Shown: positions 48,603-59,447, counted from the first letter of the stretch. The stretch: DNA of 64,000 nucleotides from Mycobacterium sp. DL99 (GCF_004762045.1 NZ_SJOM01000007.1:2024783-2088782); one strand, 5' to 3'. A program made the numbers and translations. The notes: generated by a model not told the origin, from the sequence alone.

Positions 48603-49769
48603 TCAGATCATGGACGTTCGGGGGATCTTCATGCCCAGCGCCAATGCACCGGCCAACTCGCGGCTGGTGTCGTAGTCGAACACCACGTGGCCGGACAGGA
48701 CGTCGACGTCGCGCTTGAACCGCTGCAGCGGGCTGGACAGGAAATGGATGCTCGCGCCGCCTGCGCCCAGTAGATCGGCGATCACCGCCTTGGACTCGCT
48801 GACGATATGCGCGGCCGACAGCCGGGCCTGCGCGCGCACCGGCTTGTCCACCGAGTCTCCGGCCGCCACGATGGCCTCGATCTCGCCGACGGTGTCGGCC
48901 AGCAGGGCGCGCAACGCCCGCACCCGCACCTGCGCCCCGGCCAGATGGGCCTGAGCGATCGGCTTGTCCTTCTGTATGACGCCTTCGTAGGGCAGCACTC
49001 GTTCGCCGAGGCGCTGCGCGTAGATCTCGGTGACCCGCTCGGCGCTGCCCAGCGCGGGCATCGCTGCCAGCAGGGCCAGGGCGGGCACCATCGGCCAGCG
49101 GTAGGAGGCGCTGTCGTGTAATCCGGCGCCCGGGGCCGTGCCGGAATAGATGTCGAGCACTTTCACCAGTCGGTGCTCCGGCACGAAGACGTCGGTGGCG
49201 ATGACGTCGTTGGAGCCGGTGGCCCGCATGCCATCGGTGTGCCACACGTCGGCCACGGTCACGTCGCTGATCGGCAGCAGCGCCAGCGCCGGATACAGCG
49301 CATCGTCGGGGCCGCACAGCGCGGCGACGATGATCCAGTTGCCGTGCATGACGCCGGTGGCCCAGGACCACCTGCCGGTCAGGCGGATCCCGCCGTCGGC
49401 CGGCAGCCCGCGTCCGGTCGGCGCGAGTGGGGCCGGGGCCAGGAACGGTCGGCTCGCGAACGCCTCCTCCTGGGCCTGCTCACCGAACAGCGCCAGCATC
49501 CAGTTGTGCAGTGCCAGGAAGCCGATGGTCCAGGCGCTCGACGTGCAGCCATGGGCCATTCGGCGCACGGGATCCAGGACCGCCGGGAAATCTGCCTGCT
49601 GACCGCCGTAGCGGGCGGGCACCAGGAGTTCGGTGAAACCGGATTCCACAAGTTCGGTCACCGTCGCGTCGGGAAGCCGGCGCAGCTCTTCGGCTTCAGC
49701 GGCCCGCTCGGCCAGTCGTGCGACGAATTCGGTGGTGATGGAGCGCTCAGTGATGGGGGGTGACGTCAT
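48603..49769 (-). CDS. Acyl-CoA dehydrogenase-fold flavin monooxygenase (HsaA-like)
   Basis: 388 residues. The N-terminal ACAD fold is clear (FTELLVPARYGGQQADF, SSAWTIGFLALHNW), but the C-terminal catalytic Glu motif of dehydrogenases is absent and the end GGASIHFLSSPLQRFKRDVDVLSGH is that of flavin-dependent hydroxylases such as HsaA or HpaB-type group D monooxygenases. It would use reduced flavin from a partner reductase, which is not seen nearby. Convergent with the PfpI gene. A perfect palindrome marks its promoter. Confidence 0.85.
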   Translation of the reverse strand: MTSPPITERSITTEFVARLAERAAEAEELRRLPDATVTELVESGFTELLVPARYGGQQADFPAVLDPVRRMAHGCTSSAWTIGFLALHNWMLALFGEQAQEEAFASRPFLAPAPLAPTGRGLPADGGIRLTGRWSWATGVMHGNWIIVAALCGPDDALYPALALLPISDVTVADVWHTDGMRATGSNDVIATDVFVPEHRLVKVLDIYSGTAPGAGLHDSASYRWPMVPALALLAAMPALGSAERVTEIYAQRLGERVLPYEGVIQKDKPIAQAHLAGAQVRVRALRALLADTVGEIEAIVAAGDSVDKPVRAQARLSAAHIVSESKAVIADLLGAGGASIHFLSSPLQRFKRDVDVLSGHVVFDYDTSRELAGALALGMKIPRTSMI

Positions 49770-49781
49770 GGTCCGAAAGCT

Positions 49782-49801
49782 ACCATACTTTTTAGTATGG
49801 T
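49782..49801. promoter_or_regulatory. Perfect 20-bp operator of the HsaA-like gene
   Basis: ACCATACT-tttt-AGTATGGT, a perfect 8-bp inverted repeat. The minus-strand box TATGGT (49787-49782) lies inside it and would start transcription a few bases before the ATG at 49769. Strong repressor site; no adjacent regulator gene. Confidence 0.7.
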
Positions 49802-51209
<1,408 letters not shown>

Positions 51210-51226
51210 GCCGAACAACACGCGAT

Positions 51227-51269
51227 AACGAAATCGCCCAGAACACCATGTGTTCTGGGCGATTTCGTT
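51227..51269. terminator. Hairpin with perfect 20-bp arms after the antigen 85 gene
   Basis: Arms 51227-51246 (AACGAAATCGCCCAGAACAC) and 51250-51269 are exact complements around a 3-base loop (CAT). It starts 17 bases past the stop and can fold equally on either strand. Confidence 0.85.
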
Positions 51270-51405
51270 GTGTGCGGGTCCGTACCTGGTCTGGAAGCCG
51301 CCGGAGACCTTCGCCACCGCACGTCCTGAGTACCAGCCGGCCCAGGCCGCGCCGCCGTACTCCGGGGTGTTCAGCACATCGGTCGGCGTCGTCACCCCAG
51401 TTGGC
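51270..51405. other. Region between hairpins, coding-like on the minus strand but no intact gene
   Basis: On the minus strand a GTG at about 51397 opens a reading frame with high-GC codon use (VTTPTDVLNTPEYGG and on to VSGGFQTRYGP), yet it runs without a stop through the hairpin into the antisense of the antigen 85 gene. I do not recognise it. It may be a remnant of a gene end. Confidence 0.3.
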
Positions 51406-51463
51406 CGAGCAGACGCAAAAACCCCCCAACACCATGGTTTTGGGGGGTTCTCGCGTCTGCTCG
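51406..51463. repeat. GAGCAGACGC-armed intergenic hairpin, copy 2
   Basis: Outer arms CGAGCAGACGC (51406-51416) and GCGTCTGCTCG (51453-51463); inner stem AACCCCCCAA (51420-51429) with TTGGGGGGTT (51440-51449). It lies 15 bases from the fadE23 stop between convergent genes, as does copy 1 at 13978-14036. Confidence 0.8.
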
Positions 51464-51478
51464 CGCAGAAAAAAAGGG

Positions 51479-52699
51479 CTACTTCAGTTCGGCCGAGGAC
51501 AGCCCCAGCAGGCGGCGGGCGACCACCAGCTGCTGGATCTGCTGCGTGCCTTCGAAGATGTCGAGGATCTTGGAGTCGCGGGCCCACTTCTCCAGCAGGG
51601 TCTGTTCGGAATAGCCGGTGGTACCGGCCATTTCGACGGCCTTGAGGGTGATGTCGCTGGCCACCCGGGCGGCCTTGGCCTTACCCATCGAGGCTTCTTT
51701 GGAGTTGGGGATGCTGTTGTCGGCCTGCCATGCGGAGCGGACGGTCAACAGGTACCCGGCCTCCCAGTCGGCCTCCATCCGCAGGAACTCCGCCGCGGGG
51801 GCGCTCTGCGCATGGGCCGGCTTGTCGTAGGAGATCTCGATGCCCGCATCGGTGAGGATCGCGCGCAGGTCCTCCAGCGCGGCCCGGGCGATGCCGACCG
51901 CCATGGCCGCCACGATCGGCCGGGTGTTGTCGAAGGTCTCCATGACCCCGGCAAAACCCTTCTCCACGTGGATCTCCGGATCACCCAGCAGGTTGTCCTT
52001 GGGGATGCGGGCGTTCTCGAAGCGGATCACCGCGGTGTCGGACGCCTTGATGCCCAGCTTGTGCTCCAGGCGTTCGACGGTGACGCCGGGATGTTCGCGC
52101 GGCACGATGAACGACTTGATGGCCGCCCGGCCCAGCGACTTGTCGAGCGTCGCCCACACCACGATGTGGGTGGCACGCGAACCCGCGGTGACGAAGATCT
52201 TCTCGCCGTTGATCACGTAGTCGTCGCCGTCGAGCACCGCGGTGGTCGTCACCGCCGCCGAGTCCGAGCCGAAGCCGGGCTCGGTGATGGCCATGGCCGC
52301 CCACACGTCCTTGCCGAGGCGCTCGAGCTGCTCGGGGGTGGCCACCGAGGAGATGGCGGCGTTGCCCAGGCCCTGACGCGGCACTGACAGCAGCAGGGCG
52401 ACATCGCCCCAGCTGACCTCGAGTGCGTTGACGAGTGCGGACATGTTGGCGCCGTTGACCGTGACCTTGTCGCCCTTGGTGTTGGCGTCGTCGCGGAACG
52501 CCTCGGCGCCGGCGAACGAGATCGTCTTGGCTTCCGAGATGCCTTCGAACAGCGTGGCCAGCGTATCCAGCTCGACCGGGTAGGCGTGCTCGGCGAGGTC
52601 GTACTTGCGCGAGATCGGGCGAAGCATCTCGGCGGCGCCCTGGTGGCCCTTCTCGATGACCGCCTGCAGCTTGCGGGGCATTTCCAGATTGATTGCCAT
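51479..52699 (-). CDS. fadE23: Acyl-CoA dehydrogenase FadE23-like
   Basis: 406 residues. Flavin motif MAITEPGFGSDSAAV and C-terminal IFEGTQQIQQLVVARRLLG with the catalytic Glu. Pairs with the gene just upstream, as FadE23/FadE24 do in M. tuberculosis (Rv3140/Rv3139, from memory). Mycobacterial FadE pairs often form alpha2-beta2 heterotetramers; that is inferred here. Gap to the FadE24-like stop is 37 bases, so they share a transcript from the palindromic promoter at 54177-54192. Confidence 0.9.
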   Translation of the reverse strand: MAINLEMPRKLQAVIEKGHQGAAEMLRPISRKYDLAEHAYPVELDTLATLFEGISEAKTISFAGAEAFRDDANTKGDKVTVNGANMSALVNALEVSWGDVALLLSVPRQGLGNAAISSVATPEQLERLGKDVWAAMAITEPGFGSDSAAVTTTAVLDGDDYVINGEKIFVTAGSRATHIVVWATLDKSLGRAAIKSFIVPREHPGVTVERLEHKLGIKASDTAVIRFENARIPKDNLLGDPEIHVEKGFAGVMETFDNTRPIVAAMAVGIARAALEDLRAILTDAGIEISYDKPAHAQSAPAAEFLRMEADWEAGYLLTVRSAWQADNSIPNSKEASMGKAKAARVASDITLKAVEMAGTTGYSEQTLLEKWARDSKILDIFEGTQQIQQLVVARRLLGLSSAELK

Positions 52700-52736
52700 G
52701 ATTAGTCTTTCAGCTCAGAAAAGGAATGACACCGGG

Positions 52737-54134
52737 CTAGATAACGACGACACCCTCGGCGACGCCGATGGCCCGCAGATCGCGGTACCAGCGCTCGACC
52801 GGGTGCTCCTTGGTGTAACCGTGACCGCCCAGCAGCTGCACGCCGTCCAGGCCGATCTGCATGCCCTTGTCGGTGCCGAGCTTGCGCGCGAGGGCGGCCT
52901 CGCGGGCGAACGGCAGACCCTGCTCGGCGCGAGCGGCGCCGCGCCAGGTGATCAGCCGCAGGCCGTCGAGCTCGATGGCGATGTTGGCGGCCATGAACGC
53001 CACCGACTGACGATGGGCGATCGGCTCGCCGAACGCGGTGCGTTCCTTGATGTAGGGGATGACGTAGTCGAGCACCGCGTGCGAGGTGCCGACGGCCAGC
53101 GCGGCCCAGCCCAGCCGGGACAGCGCGATCGCTTCGGAGTAGTCCTGATCGGTGGCCCCGTCCTCGCCGAGGAGGTTGCCGAGCGGCACCGCCACGTTGT
53201 CGAGTTCGATCTGGCCGAGGGCGGCGGCACGGATGCCCATGCTCGGGTCGGCCTTGACGGTAAGCCCGGCCGATGAGGCTTCGACGATGAACAACGCCGG
53301 CTTGCCGTTCAATTGTGCTGCCACGATGAACAATTCGGCATCGGCGGCGGCCGGCACCAGCGACTTGACGCCGGAGAGGCGGTAGCCGCTGGGGGTGCGC
53401 ACCGCGGTGGTCTTGAGCGCGGTGGGGTCGAACAGGGCGTGCGGCTCGGCGATCGCCACGCACGCTTGCGGCACGTTCTCGCCGGCGAAGTCCTTGAGAT
53501 AGGTGGCCTGCTGGTCGGCGCTGCCCCAGTGGGTCAGTGCCGAGGCGACGCCACCGGGAGCCAGGATCGGCAGGGCCAGACCCATATCGCCGTAGGCCAG
53601 TGCCTCTGCGACGAGTGCATTGGTCACGGTGCTGCGGTGTTCGGCGATGCCGTCGAAGTCCTCGGGCACGTTGACGGCGGTGATGCCCAGTTCAGCGGCC
53701 TTGGCGATCAGATCCGCGGGGTAGGCGGCGGCTTCGTCGGCGTCATGCGCGGCGGGGCGCAGGATCTCCGCGGCGAATTCGGAAACCGTCTCGACGATCA
53801 TCTGCTGGTCTTCGTCGGGGGTCAGATCGAAGTAGTCGGCCCCGCTGGACTTCAGCCGGGTCGGTGCCTTGCCCAGGCCCTGAACCCGCTGGAATTGCCG
53901 GGTGACCGCACCTGCAGCCGAAAAGCCGTGTTTGACACCGTATTTGATACCGCGATTGAGCGAATCCCGCAGGCCGTAACGGTCCAGGAATTCCTGACCG
54001 ACGATGGGCGTGATCAGCGCCAACCCGATGTCGGTCGCGGTCCGTTTGTGCTTGTGCAGCCCGACCGCGCTTTGCTGGCCGGAGCTGGAGGGACGGGAGG
54101 GGGTGCCGTTCTTGGACGGCAGGGTGTTGGTCAT
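52737..54134 (-). CDS. fadE24: Acyl-CoA dehydrogenase FadE24-like
   Basis: 465 residues, with an N-terminal extension of about 100 residues before DYFDLTPDEDQQMIVETVSEFA. ACVAIAEPHALFDPT replaces the usual TEPxxGSD flavin motif, and the protein ends RAIGVAEGVVVI. Altered flavin motif and paired gene suggest it is the partner chain of FadE23. ATG at 54134; upstream lies a perfect palindrome. Linked in M. tuberculosis to isoniazid-responsive genes, from memory only. Confidence 0.9.
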   Translation of the reverse strand: MTNTLPSKNGTPSRPSSSGQQSAVGLHKHKRTATDIGLALITPIVGQEFLDRYGLRDSLNRGIKYGVKHGFSAAGAVTRQFQRVQGLGKAPTRLKSSGADYFDLTPDEDQQMIVETVSEFAAEILRPAAHDADEAAAYPADLIAKAAELGITAVNVPEDFDGIAEHRSTVTNALVAEALAYGDMGLALPILAPGGVASALTHWGSADQQATYLKDFAGENVPQACVAIAEPHALFDPTALKTTAVRTPSGYRLSGVKSLVPAAADAELFIVAAQLNGKPALFIVEASSAGLTVKADPSMGIRAAALGQIELDNVAVPLGNLLGEDGATDQDYSEAIALSRLGWAALAVGTSHAVLDYVIPYIKERTAFGEPIAHRQSVAFMAANIAIELDGLRLITWRGAARAEQGLPFAREAALARKLGTDKGMQIGLDGVQLLGGHGYTKEHPVERWYRDLRAIGVAEGVVVI

Positions 54135-54176
54135 GTCAGCTGCCTCTGCTGGTCGGGGCGACGCATCTGACCGTAT

Positions 54177-54192
54177 CTTACTCCAGAGTAAG
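54177..54192. promoter_or_regulatory. Operator-like palindrome upstream of fadE24-fadE23
   Basis: CTTACTC-CA-GAGTAAG, a perfect 7-bp inverted repeat 42 bases upstream of the FadE24 ATG, suited to a TetR-family fatty-acid regulator. No intact regulator gene is adjacent; the nearest is the broken HxlR gene. Confidence 0.65.
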
Positions 54193-54229
54193 GTATGGCA
54201 TCTGTTACCAACTTCACACCGTCGGGGGA

Positions 54230-54641
54230 TCAGGGTTCCGCTGCCGAAAGGCGGTCGTGCCGCTCGCGGTCTGCGCACACCACGTCCATGTGGGCCTCGG
54301 CCCACGACTTGATCCCGACCATCGGATGGTGCAGCGAAAGGACCAGGTCAGTGAGCTCATAGGTGACCGTGACCGGCACGGTCGTGGTCACCGTCCGGGT
54401 GGGCAACCCGTCGCCGTCGAGGGATCGCAGCGGCTGGGTGAGCATCTTCCGGCTGACTCCGTCGTGGCGCCGGGACGGTGCATCGGACGCGGTTCGCCCG
54501 CGCCGCCGACTCCGGGGCGCGGGCCGTCGCCACCGAGCGTCGCCAGGATCAGCGCGACCCACTCGTCGCTGATCCGGTGGAGTAGTTGACGGCTGGGGTG
54601 GTTCGCCAGGAAGGCGTCGTATTCGAGCTTTGCTCGCTGAT
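54230..54641 (-). pseudogene. HxlR family regulator, frameshifted
   Basis: Two halves of an HxlR winged helix lie in different frames. The first reads YDAFLANHPSRQLLHRISDEWVALILATLGGDGP; the second reads HDGVSRKMLTQPLRSLDGDGLPTRTV and on to a normal end at 54230. Between GDGP and DGVSRK there are about 56 bases where about 40 are expected, with scrambled sequence, and no start codon stands before the first half. Best explained as a decayed gene; a sequencing error alone would not account for the altered length. Confidence 0.7.
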
Positions 54642-54700
54642 GCCCACCGGACGCTCGCCGATGGCTGCGTACGTGGCCGGCCTGTCCTCCGGCCGTGAGC

Positions 54701-55483
54701 TCAGTTGCCGGCGAGCCTGTCCAACACCGCTGCATGCAGCGGCCCGTTGGTGGCCAGCGCGCTGCCTCCGTGCGGGCCCGTGGCGCCGTCGATGCTGGTG
54801 AATGTGCCGCCGGCCTCACGGATGAGAATGTCCAGCGGAGCGATGTCCCACAGCTTCACCTCGGGCTCGCAGGCGATGTCTACCGCGCCCTCGGCGACCA
54901 TGCAGTACGACCAGAAGTCGCCGTAGGCGCGCACCCGCCACACCGCGTCGGTCAGTTCGACGAAGCGGTCGCGACGGTGCTCCCACCCGGTCGTCAGATC
55001 CGAGTACGACAGGCTGGCCGACGCGAGGTCCGTGACCCCCGACACCGACAATTTCCGAGTTGCCCCGGCGAACGAGCCGAACGCGCCCTGGCCGAGCCCG
55101 GCCCACCAACGCCGCGCCAGGGCCGGCGCGCTCACCACGCCGATGGTCGGGACGCCGTCTTCGAGCAACGCGATCAACGTGCACCACACCGGGACGCCGC
55201 GGACGAAGTTCTTGGTTCCGTCGATCGGGTCGATCACCCACTGGCGGCCGGTCAATGTCGTTGTGCCCCCGAACTCTTCGCCGAACACCGTGTCTTCCGG
55301 GCGGGCCGCGGCCAGCGAGGCGCGCAGCGCTTCCTCGGCGCCTCGGTCCGCATCGGTGACGGGGGTGAGATCGGGTTTGGTCTCGATGTGCAAATCCAGG
55401 GCGCCGAAGCGATCCATGGTCAGTGCGTCGGCCTGGTCGGCCAGTTCGAGGGCCAGTGCCATGTCATCTGCGACGGAACTCAT
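54701..55483 (-). CDS. hisN: Histidinol-phosphatase, HisN type (inositol monophosphatase family; Rv3137-like)
   Basis: 260 residues. Metal-site motifs of the IMPase superfamily are complete: [20 protein letters not shown] and [16 protein letters not shown]. Length and sequence recall M. tuberculosis Rv3137, described as histidinol-phosphate phosphatase, the penultimate step of histidine synthesis. ATG at 55483. Divergent from a small membrane protein gene by 24 bases. Activity on inositol phosphates cannot be excluded from sequence. Confidence 0.87.
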   Translation of the reverse strand: MSSVADDMALALELADQADALTMDRFGALDLHIETKPDLTPVTDADRGAEEALRASLAAARPEDTVFGEEFGGTTTLTGRQWVIDPIDGTKNFVRGVPVWCTLIALLEDGVPTIGVVSAPALARRWWAGLGQGAFGSFAGATRKLSVSGVTDLASASLSYSDLTTGWEHRRDRFVELTDAVWRVRAYGDFWSYCMVAEGAVDIACEPEVKLWDIAPLDILIREAGGTFTSIDGATGPHGGSALATNGPLHAAVLDRLAGN

Positions 55484-55507
55484 GGCTGCAGTCCTACCAT
55501 GGGCCTC

Positions 55508-55849
55508 GTGTGGGAATTCGGCATACTCCTCTTGCTTGTCGGCGCGCTCGTGTTGCTGCTGGCGCCACGAATCATGCGGCGCCGGGGAATTCGCGGTGAA
55601 CTGGCGCACGGCACGTTGCTGGTGACCGGGGTCAGCCCGCGTCCGGACGTGACGGGGGAGCAGTACGTCACGATCACCGGCGTCATCACCGGGCCGACCG
55701 TCACCGAGCACGTCGTGTACCAGCGCATGGCGGTCGACGTCGACAACTGGCCGACCATGGGCGCGCTGTTCCCGGTCGTCTACTCGCCGAGCAACCCGGA
55801 CAAGTGGGCGTTCGCGGCGAACGGGTCGCCGGAGCCGCCGCCCGCCTGA
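55508..55849 (+). CDS. Small membrane-anchored conserved protein
   Basis: 113 residues from GTG at 55508 (116 from ATG at 55499). One N-terminal membrane helix ([17 protein letters not shown]) then RRR and a compact domain of about 80 residues with [18 protein letters not shown] and [12 protein letters not shown]. Topology suggests a cytoplasmic C-terminus. TACCAT ends 7 bases before the GTG, so a leaderless start is favoured. Function unknown. Confidence 0.7.
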   Translation: MWEFGILLLLVGALVLLLAPRIMRRRGIRGELAHGTLLVTGVSPRPDVTGEQYVTITGVITGPTVTEHVVYQRMAVDVDNWPTMGALFPVVYSPSNPDKWAFAANGSPEPPPA

Positions 55850-57220
55850 TCAGGTGTGCGCGACCCGGAGCAGCTCGGCCACACTGGCCAGCTTCACCCG
55901 GGGGCGGCCCAGTGGTTCCCCGGCGGCGCGCTCATGCGCGTCGATCAGCTGCCAGTGCTCGCCGGTGACGAGGGCGGGCTGGTGTTCCAGCAGCCACTCG
56001 GCCAGTTCGCGGCCGTACTCGGACCCACGCTCGTCGACTCCGCCGGCCCGAAGGTCTTCCAGCAGGGTGTTGACGGTGTCCTGTGAGTCTTTCTTGTTGC
56101 TGCCGATCACGCCGGATGGTCCCCGCTTGATCCAGCCCACCACGTATTCGTTGCGGCTGCCGTCGATGCGTCCGCCGGTGTGTGGAATGGTGCCGGAGCG
56201 TTCGTCGAATGGCAGTCCCGGTGTCGGCACGCCCCGGTAACCGACCGCCCGCACCACCAGCTCGACGGGCAACTCTTCGCGCTCGCCGGTGTCCTGGGCT
56301 ACCATGCGCCCGTCCGCGTCGCGGACAAGTTCGTTGCGGCCCAGCACAATCGACTCGACACGATCCTCGCCGCGCAACTCGATGGGGGAGGTGCAGAAGC
56401 GGAATACGATGCGCCGCTTGGCTTCGCGGGGTTGCTCATCGACGTACTTGCGGAGCACCCTGATGTTCTGTTTGACGGTCTTGCCGGCCGCCTCGAGATC
56501 TTCGTCGGTGATGCCGTCGAAATCCGCCGGATCGAGGATGACGTCGACGTCGCCCAAACCCTCAAGGTCGCCGAGTTCACGGAGTTCCAGCGTGGTGAAC
56601 GTCGCCTGCAACGGTCCGCGGCGCCCGATCACGACCACCTCTTCCACCCCGCGGGTGTCCAGTGAGGCCAGCGCGTGGTCGGCGATGTCTGTGTTGGCCA
56701 GGGCCTGTGGGTCGCTGACCAGGATGCGGGCCACGTCCAGGGCGACGTTGCCGTTGCCGACGACGACCGCACGTCCGCCCGCCAGATTGGGTGCCATGCC
56801 GTCGAAATGGGGATGGGCGTTGTACCAGCCGACGAAATCGACCGCGGCCACGCTGCCGGGCAACTCTTCCCCGGGGATGTGCAGCGCCCGGTCGGATTGC
56901 GCACCGATGGCATAGACCACGGAGTCATAGCGCTGCGCCAGCTCGGCCGGGGTGATGTGCTCGCCGACCTTGATGTTGCCGAAGAATCGGAACCGGGGAT
57001 CGGCCGCGGTCTTGTCGAACTGCGCGCTGATCGACTTGATCTTGGGGTGGTCCGGCGCCACTCCCGAACGCACCAACCCCCACGGGGTCGGCAGCATCTC
57101 GAGCATGTCGACTCGCACGTCGCGATCCGAGTCGGGCAAATCGGCGAACTTCAGCAGCGATGCAGCAGCAAAGAAACCCGAGGGGCCGGAGCCGACGATC
57201 GCTACGTGATATGGGCGCAT
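55850..57220 (-). CDS. fprA: NADPH-ferredoxin reductase FprA
   Basis: 456 residues, adrenodoxin reductase family, same length as M. tuberculosis FprA (Rv3106). FAD loop VGSGPSGFFAAASLL at the N-terminus, NADPH loop GNGNVALDVARIL, and WGLVRSGVAPDHPK. It transfers electrons from NADPH to ferredoxins that feed P450s. ATG with AGAAGG 6 bases upstream. Its stop is adjacent to the end of the convergent small membrane protein gene. Confidence 0.95.
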   Translation of the reverse strand: MRPYHVAIVGSGPSGFFAAASLLKFADLPDSDRDVRVDMLEMLPTPWGLVRSGVAPDHPKIKSISAQFDKTAADPRFRFFGNIKVGEHITPAELAQRYDSVVYAIGAQSDRALHIPGEELPGSVAAVDFVGWYNAHPHFDGMAPNLAGGRAVVVGNGNVALDVARILVSDPQALANTDIADHALASLDTRGVEEVVVIGRRGPLQATFTTLELRELGDLEGLGDVDVILDPADFDGITDEDLEAAGKTVKQNIRVLRKYVDEQPREAKRRIVFRFCTSPIELRGEDRVESIVLGRNELVRDADGRMVAQDTGEREELPVELVVRAVGYRGVPTPGLPFDERSGTIPHTGGRIDGSRNEYVVGWIKRGPSGVIGSNKKDSQDTVNTLLEDLRAGGVDERGSEYGRELAEWLLEHQPALVTGEHWQLIDAHERAAGEPLGRPRVKLASVAELLRVAHT

Positions 57221-57370
57221 ACCCTGCCTTCTTACGAGCCGGAAAAGCCGTTACTACCCGGCCCTTGGCGTGCTGGACCGGGTACCACCCGATGCTAAAC
57301 ACAGATCGTCTGCGCTGCCGCGAGTCGGAGAGAACTGCCGCCGAAATGCCGCCGGGTACCCTGAACATTC

Positions 57371-58480
57371 GTGGATCCAGACCGCCAAGCCGCCGTAGCC
57401 GCACTCGACACCACCCTCACCACCGTGGAGCGGGTGCTCGACATCGATGGCCTGCGCCAGCGGATCGACATGCTCGAGCAGCAGGCCTCCGACCCGAAGC
57501 TCTGGGACGACCAGTCCCGGGCGCAGAAAGTCACCAGTGAGCTCTCGCATACGCAGAGTGAACTGCGCCGGGTGCAGGAGTTGCGTCAGCGTGTCGATGA
57601 CCTGCCGGTGCTGTTCGAACTCGCGGCCGAAGAGGGCGGTGAGGACGAGCTGGCCGAGGCCGATACCGAGCTCGCCAAGCTTCGCGAGGAGATCGAGACC
57701 CTCGAGGTCCGCACCCTGCTGTCGGGTGAGTACGACGAGCGCGAGGCCGTCGTCACGATCCGTTCCGGCGCCGGTGGCGTCGACGCCGCGGACTGGGCCG
57801 AGATGCTGATGCGGATGTACATCCGGTGGGCCGAGAAGCACGACTACCCGGTCGAGGTGTTCGACACGTCCTACGCCGAGGAAGCCGGGATCAAGAGCGC
57901 GACCTTCGCCGTGCACGCCCCGTTCGCCTACGGCACCCTCTCGGTCGAGCAGGGCACCCACCGGCTGGTGCGCATCAGCCCGTTCGACAACCAGAGCCGC
58001 CGGCAGACGTCGTTCGCCGATGTCGAGGTGCTCCCGGTGGTGGAAACCACCGACCACATCGAGATCCCCGAAGGGGACCTGCGCGTCGACGTGTACCGCT
58101 CCAGTGGTCCCGGCGGGCAGTCGGTGAACACCACCGACTCCGCCGTGCGCCTCACCCACATCCCCACCGGGATCGTGGTGACCTGCCAGAACGAGAAGTC
58201 GCAGCTGCAGAACAAGGTCGCGGCGATGCGGGTTCTGCAGGCCCGGCTCCTGGAACGCAAGCGTCTGGAGGAGCGCGCCGAAATGGATGCGCTCAAGGGC
58301 GACGGTGGCAGTTCGTGGGGCAACCAGATGCGGTCCTACGTGTTGCACCCCTATCAGATGGTGAAGGACCTGCGCACCGAGTACGAGGTCGGCAACCCGG
58401 CCACGGTGCTGGACGGAGACATCGACGGATTCCTGGAAGCGGGGATCAGATGGCGCAACCGGAAAGATGACGACGACTAA
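57371..58480 (+). CDS. prfB: Peptide chain release factor 2
   Basis: 369 residues. SPF (in [10 protein letters not shown]) is the stop-codon reading tripeptide of RF2 and GGQ (in SGPGGQSV) the peptidyl-hydrolysis motif. Recognises UGA and UAA. The coding region is continuous: there is no in-frame UGA frameshift site as in E. coli. GTG at 57371 follows TACCCT by eight bases, a leaderless pattern. Its end overlaps the mscS-like gene by 14 bases. Confidence 0.97.
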   Translation: MDPDRQAAVAALDTTLTTVERVLDIDGLRQRIDMLEQQASDPKLWDDQSRAQKVTSELSHTQSELRRVQELRQRVDDLPVLFELAAEEGGEDELAEADTELAKLREEIETLEVRTLLSGEYDEREAVVTIRSGAGGVDAADWAEMLMRMYIRWAEKHDYPVEVFDTSYAEEAGIKSATFAVHAPFAYGTLSVEQGTHRLVRISPFDNQSRRQTSFADVEVLPVVETTDHIEIPEGDLRVDVYRSSGPGGQSVNTTDSAVRLTHIPTGIVVTCQNEKSQLQNKVAAMRVLQARLLERKRLEERAEMDALKGDGGSSWGNQMRSYVLHPYQMVKDLRTEYEVGNPATVLDGDIDGFLEAGIRWRNRKDDDD

Positions 58481-59447
58481 CACGCTGCTGACCCTGTCCC
58501 TCGCCGACCGCTGGCACGATTTCTGGCACGGCGAGATCGGTGTCTGGATTCTGACCACCGGGCTGCGGATCGCGCTGCTGCTCATCGGTGGCCTGCTCGC
58601 TGCGCGCTTCATCAACTGGGCCGCGCAACGGGTGGTGCGCCGGATCGACGCCGAGTATCAGGAAAGCGATGCGCTGGTGCGCTCGGAGAGCGCCAAGCAC
58701 CGGCAGGCGGTCGCCTCGGTGATCTCGTGGGTGTCGGTGGCGTTTGTGTTCGTCATCGTGCTCGTCGAAGTCACCGATGCCCTCGCGGTACCGATCGCCT
58801 CCCTGGTCGCCCCGGCGGCGGTGCTCGGTGCCGCGCTCGGTTTCGGTGCGCAGCGCATCGTGCAGGACCTGCTCGCCGGTTTCTTCATCATCACCGAGAA
58901 GCAATACGGCTTCGGTGACCTGGTCAGGCTGACGATCGCGGCCGCCAATGAGGCCGAGGGCACGGTCGAGGACGTCACGCTGCGGGTCACGAAGCTGCGG
59001 TCATCCGAAGGCGAGATGTACACCGTGCCCAACGGGCAGATCGTCAAGGCGCTGAACCTGTCCAAAGACTGGGCACGCGCGGTCATCGACATCCCGGTAC
59101 CGGTGAGCGTCGACCTCAACCTGGTCAACGACGTGCTCAACGACGTCGCGGAGAAGGCCACCGAAGATCGTGAGCTGTCCAGGCTGCTGCTCGACAAGCC
59201 GCAGCTGATGGGCGTCGAGAGCATCGGGGTCGACACAGTCAACTTGCGGATGGTCGCGCGCACCCTGCCCGGCAAACAATTCGACGTGGGCAGACGGCTG
59301 CGGGTGCGGGTGGTGCGTGCACTGCGCCGGGCCGGCGTGGTGACATCGTCAGAAGCGTCGGTCGCGGCCGCGGGGGACTTCATGAATCAGGCCGCGGTCG
59401 CCGAGACGGTCACACCAGCGGCATCGGCCCAGGAGCCGAAGAAGTGA
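58467..59447 (+). CDS. MscS family mechanosensitive channel (Rv3104c-like)
   Basis: 326 residues. Three N-terminal helices; the pore helix and following segment [25 protein letters not shown] carry the MscS pattern, then a beta domain ([14 protein letters not shown]) and an acidic/alanine tail. Releases solutes on hypo-osmotic shock. Overlaps prfB at its start and the next gene at its stop. Position equals M. tuberculosis Rv3104c. Confidence 0.88.
   Translation: MTTTNTLLTLSLADRWHDFWHGEIGVWILTTGLRIALLLIGGLLAARFINWAAQRVVRRIDAEYQESDALVRSESAKHRQAVASVISWVSVAFVFVIVLVEVTDALAVPIASLVAPAAVLGAALGFGAQRIVQDLLAGFFIITEKQYGFGDLVRLTIAAANEAEGTVEDVTLRVTKLRSSEGEMYTVPNGQIVKALNLSKDWARAVIDIPVPVSVDLNLVNDVLNDVAEKATEDRELSRLLLDKPQLMGVESIGVDTVNLRMVARTLPGKQFDVGRRLRVRVVRALRRAGVVTSSEASVAAAGDFMNQAAVAETVTPAASAQEPKK

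Noticed and set aside
51228..51397. Possible small minus-strand gene starting with GTG at 51397
   Set aside because: Codon use looks real but the frame runs through a perfect hairpin and into the antisense of the antigen 85 gene without a stop, and no family is recognised; noted only as a remnant.
57371..58480. Programmed frameshift in prfB
   Set aside because: The frame is uninterrupted from the GTG, with no in-frame UGA and no need for a frameshift.
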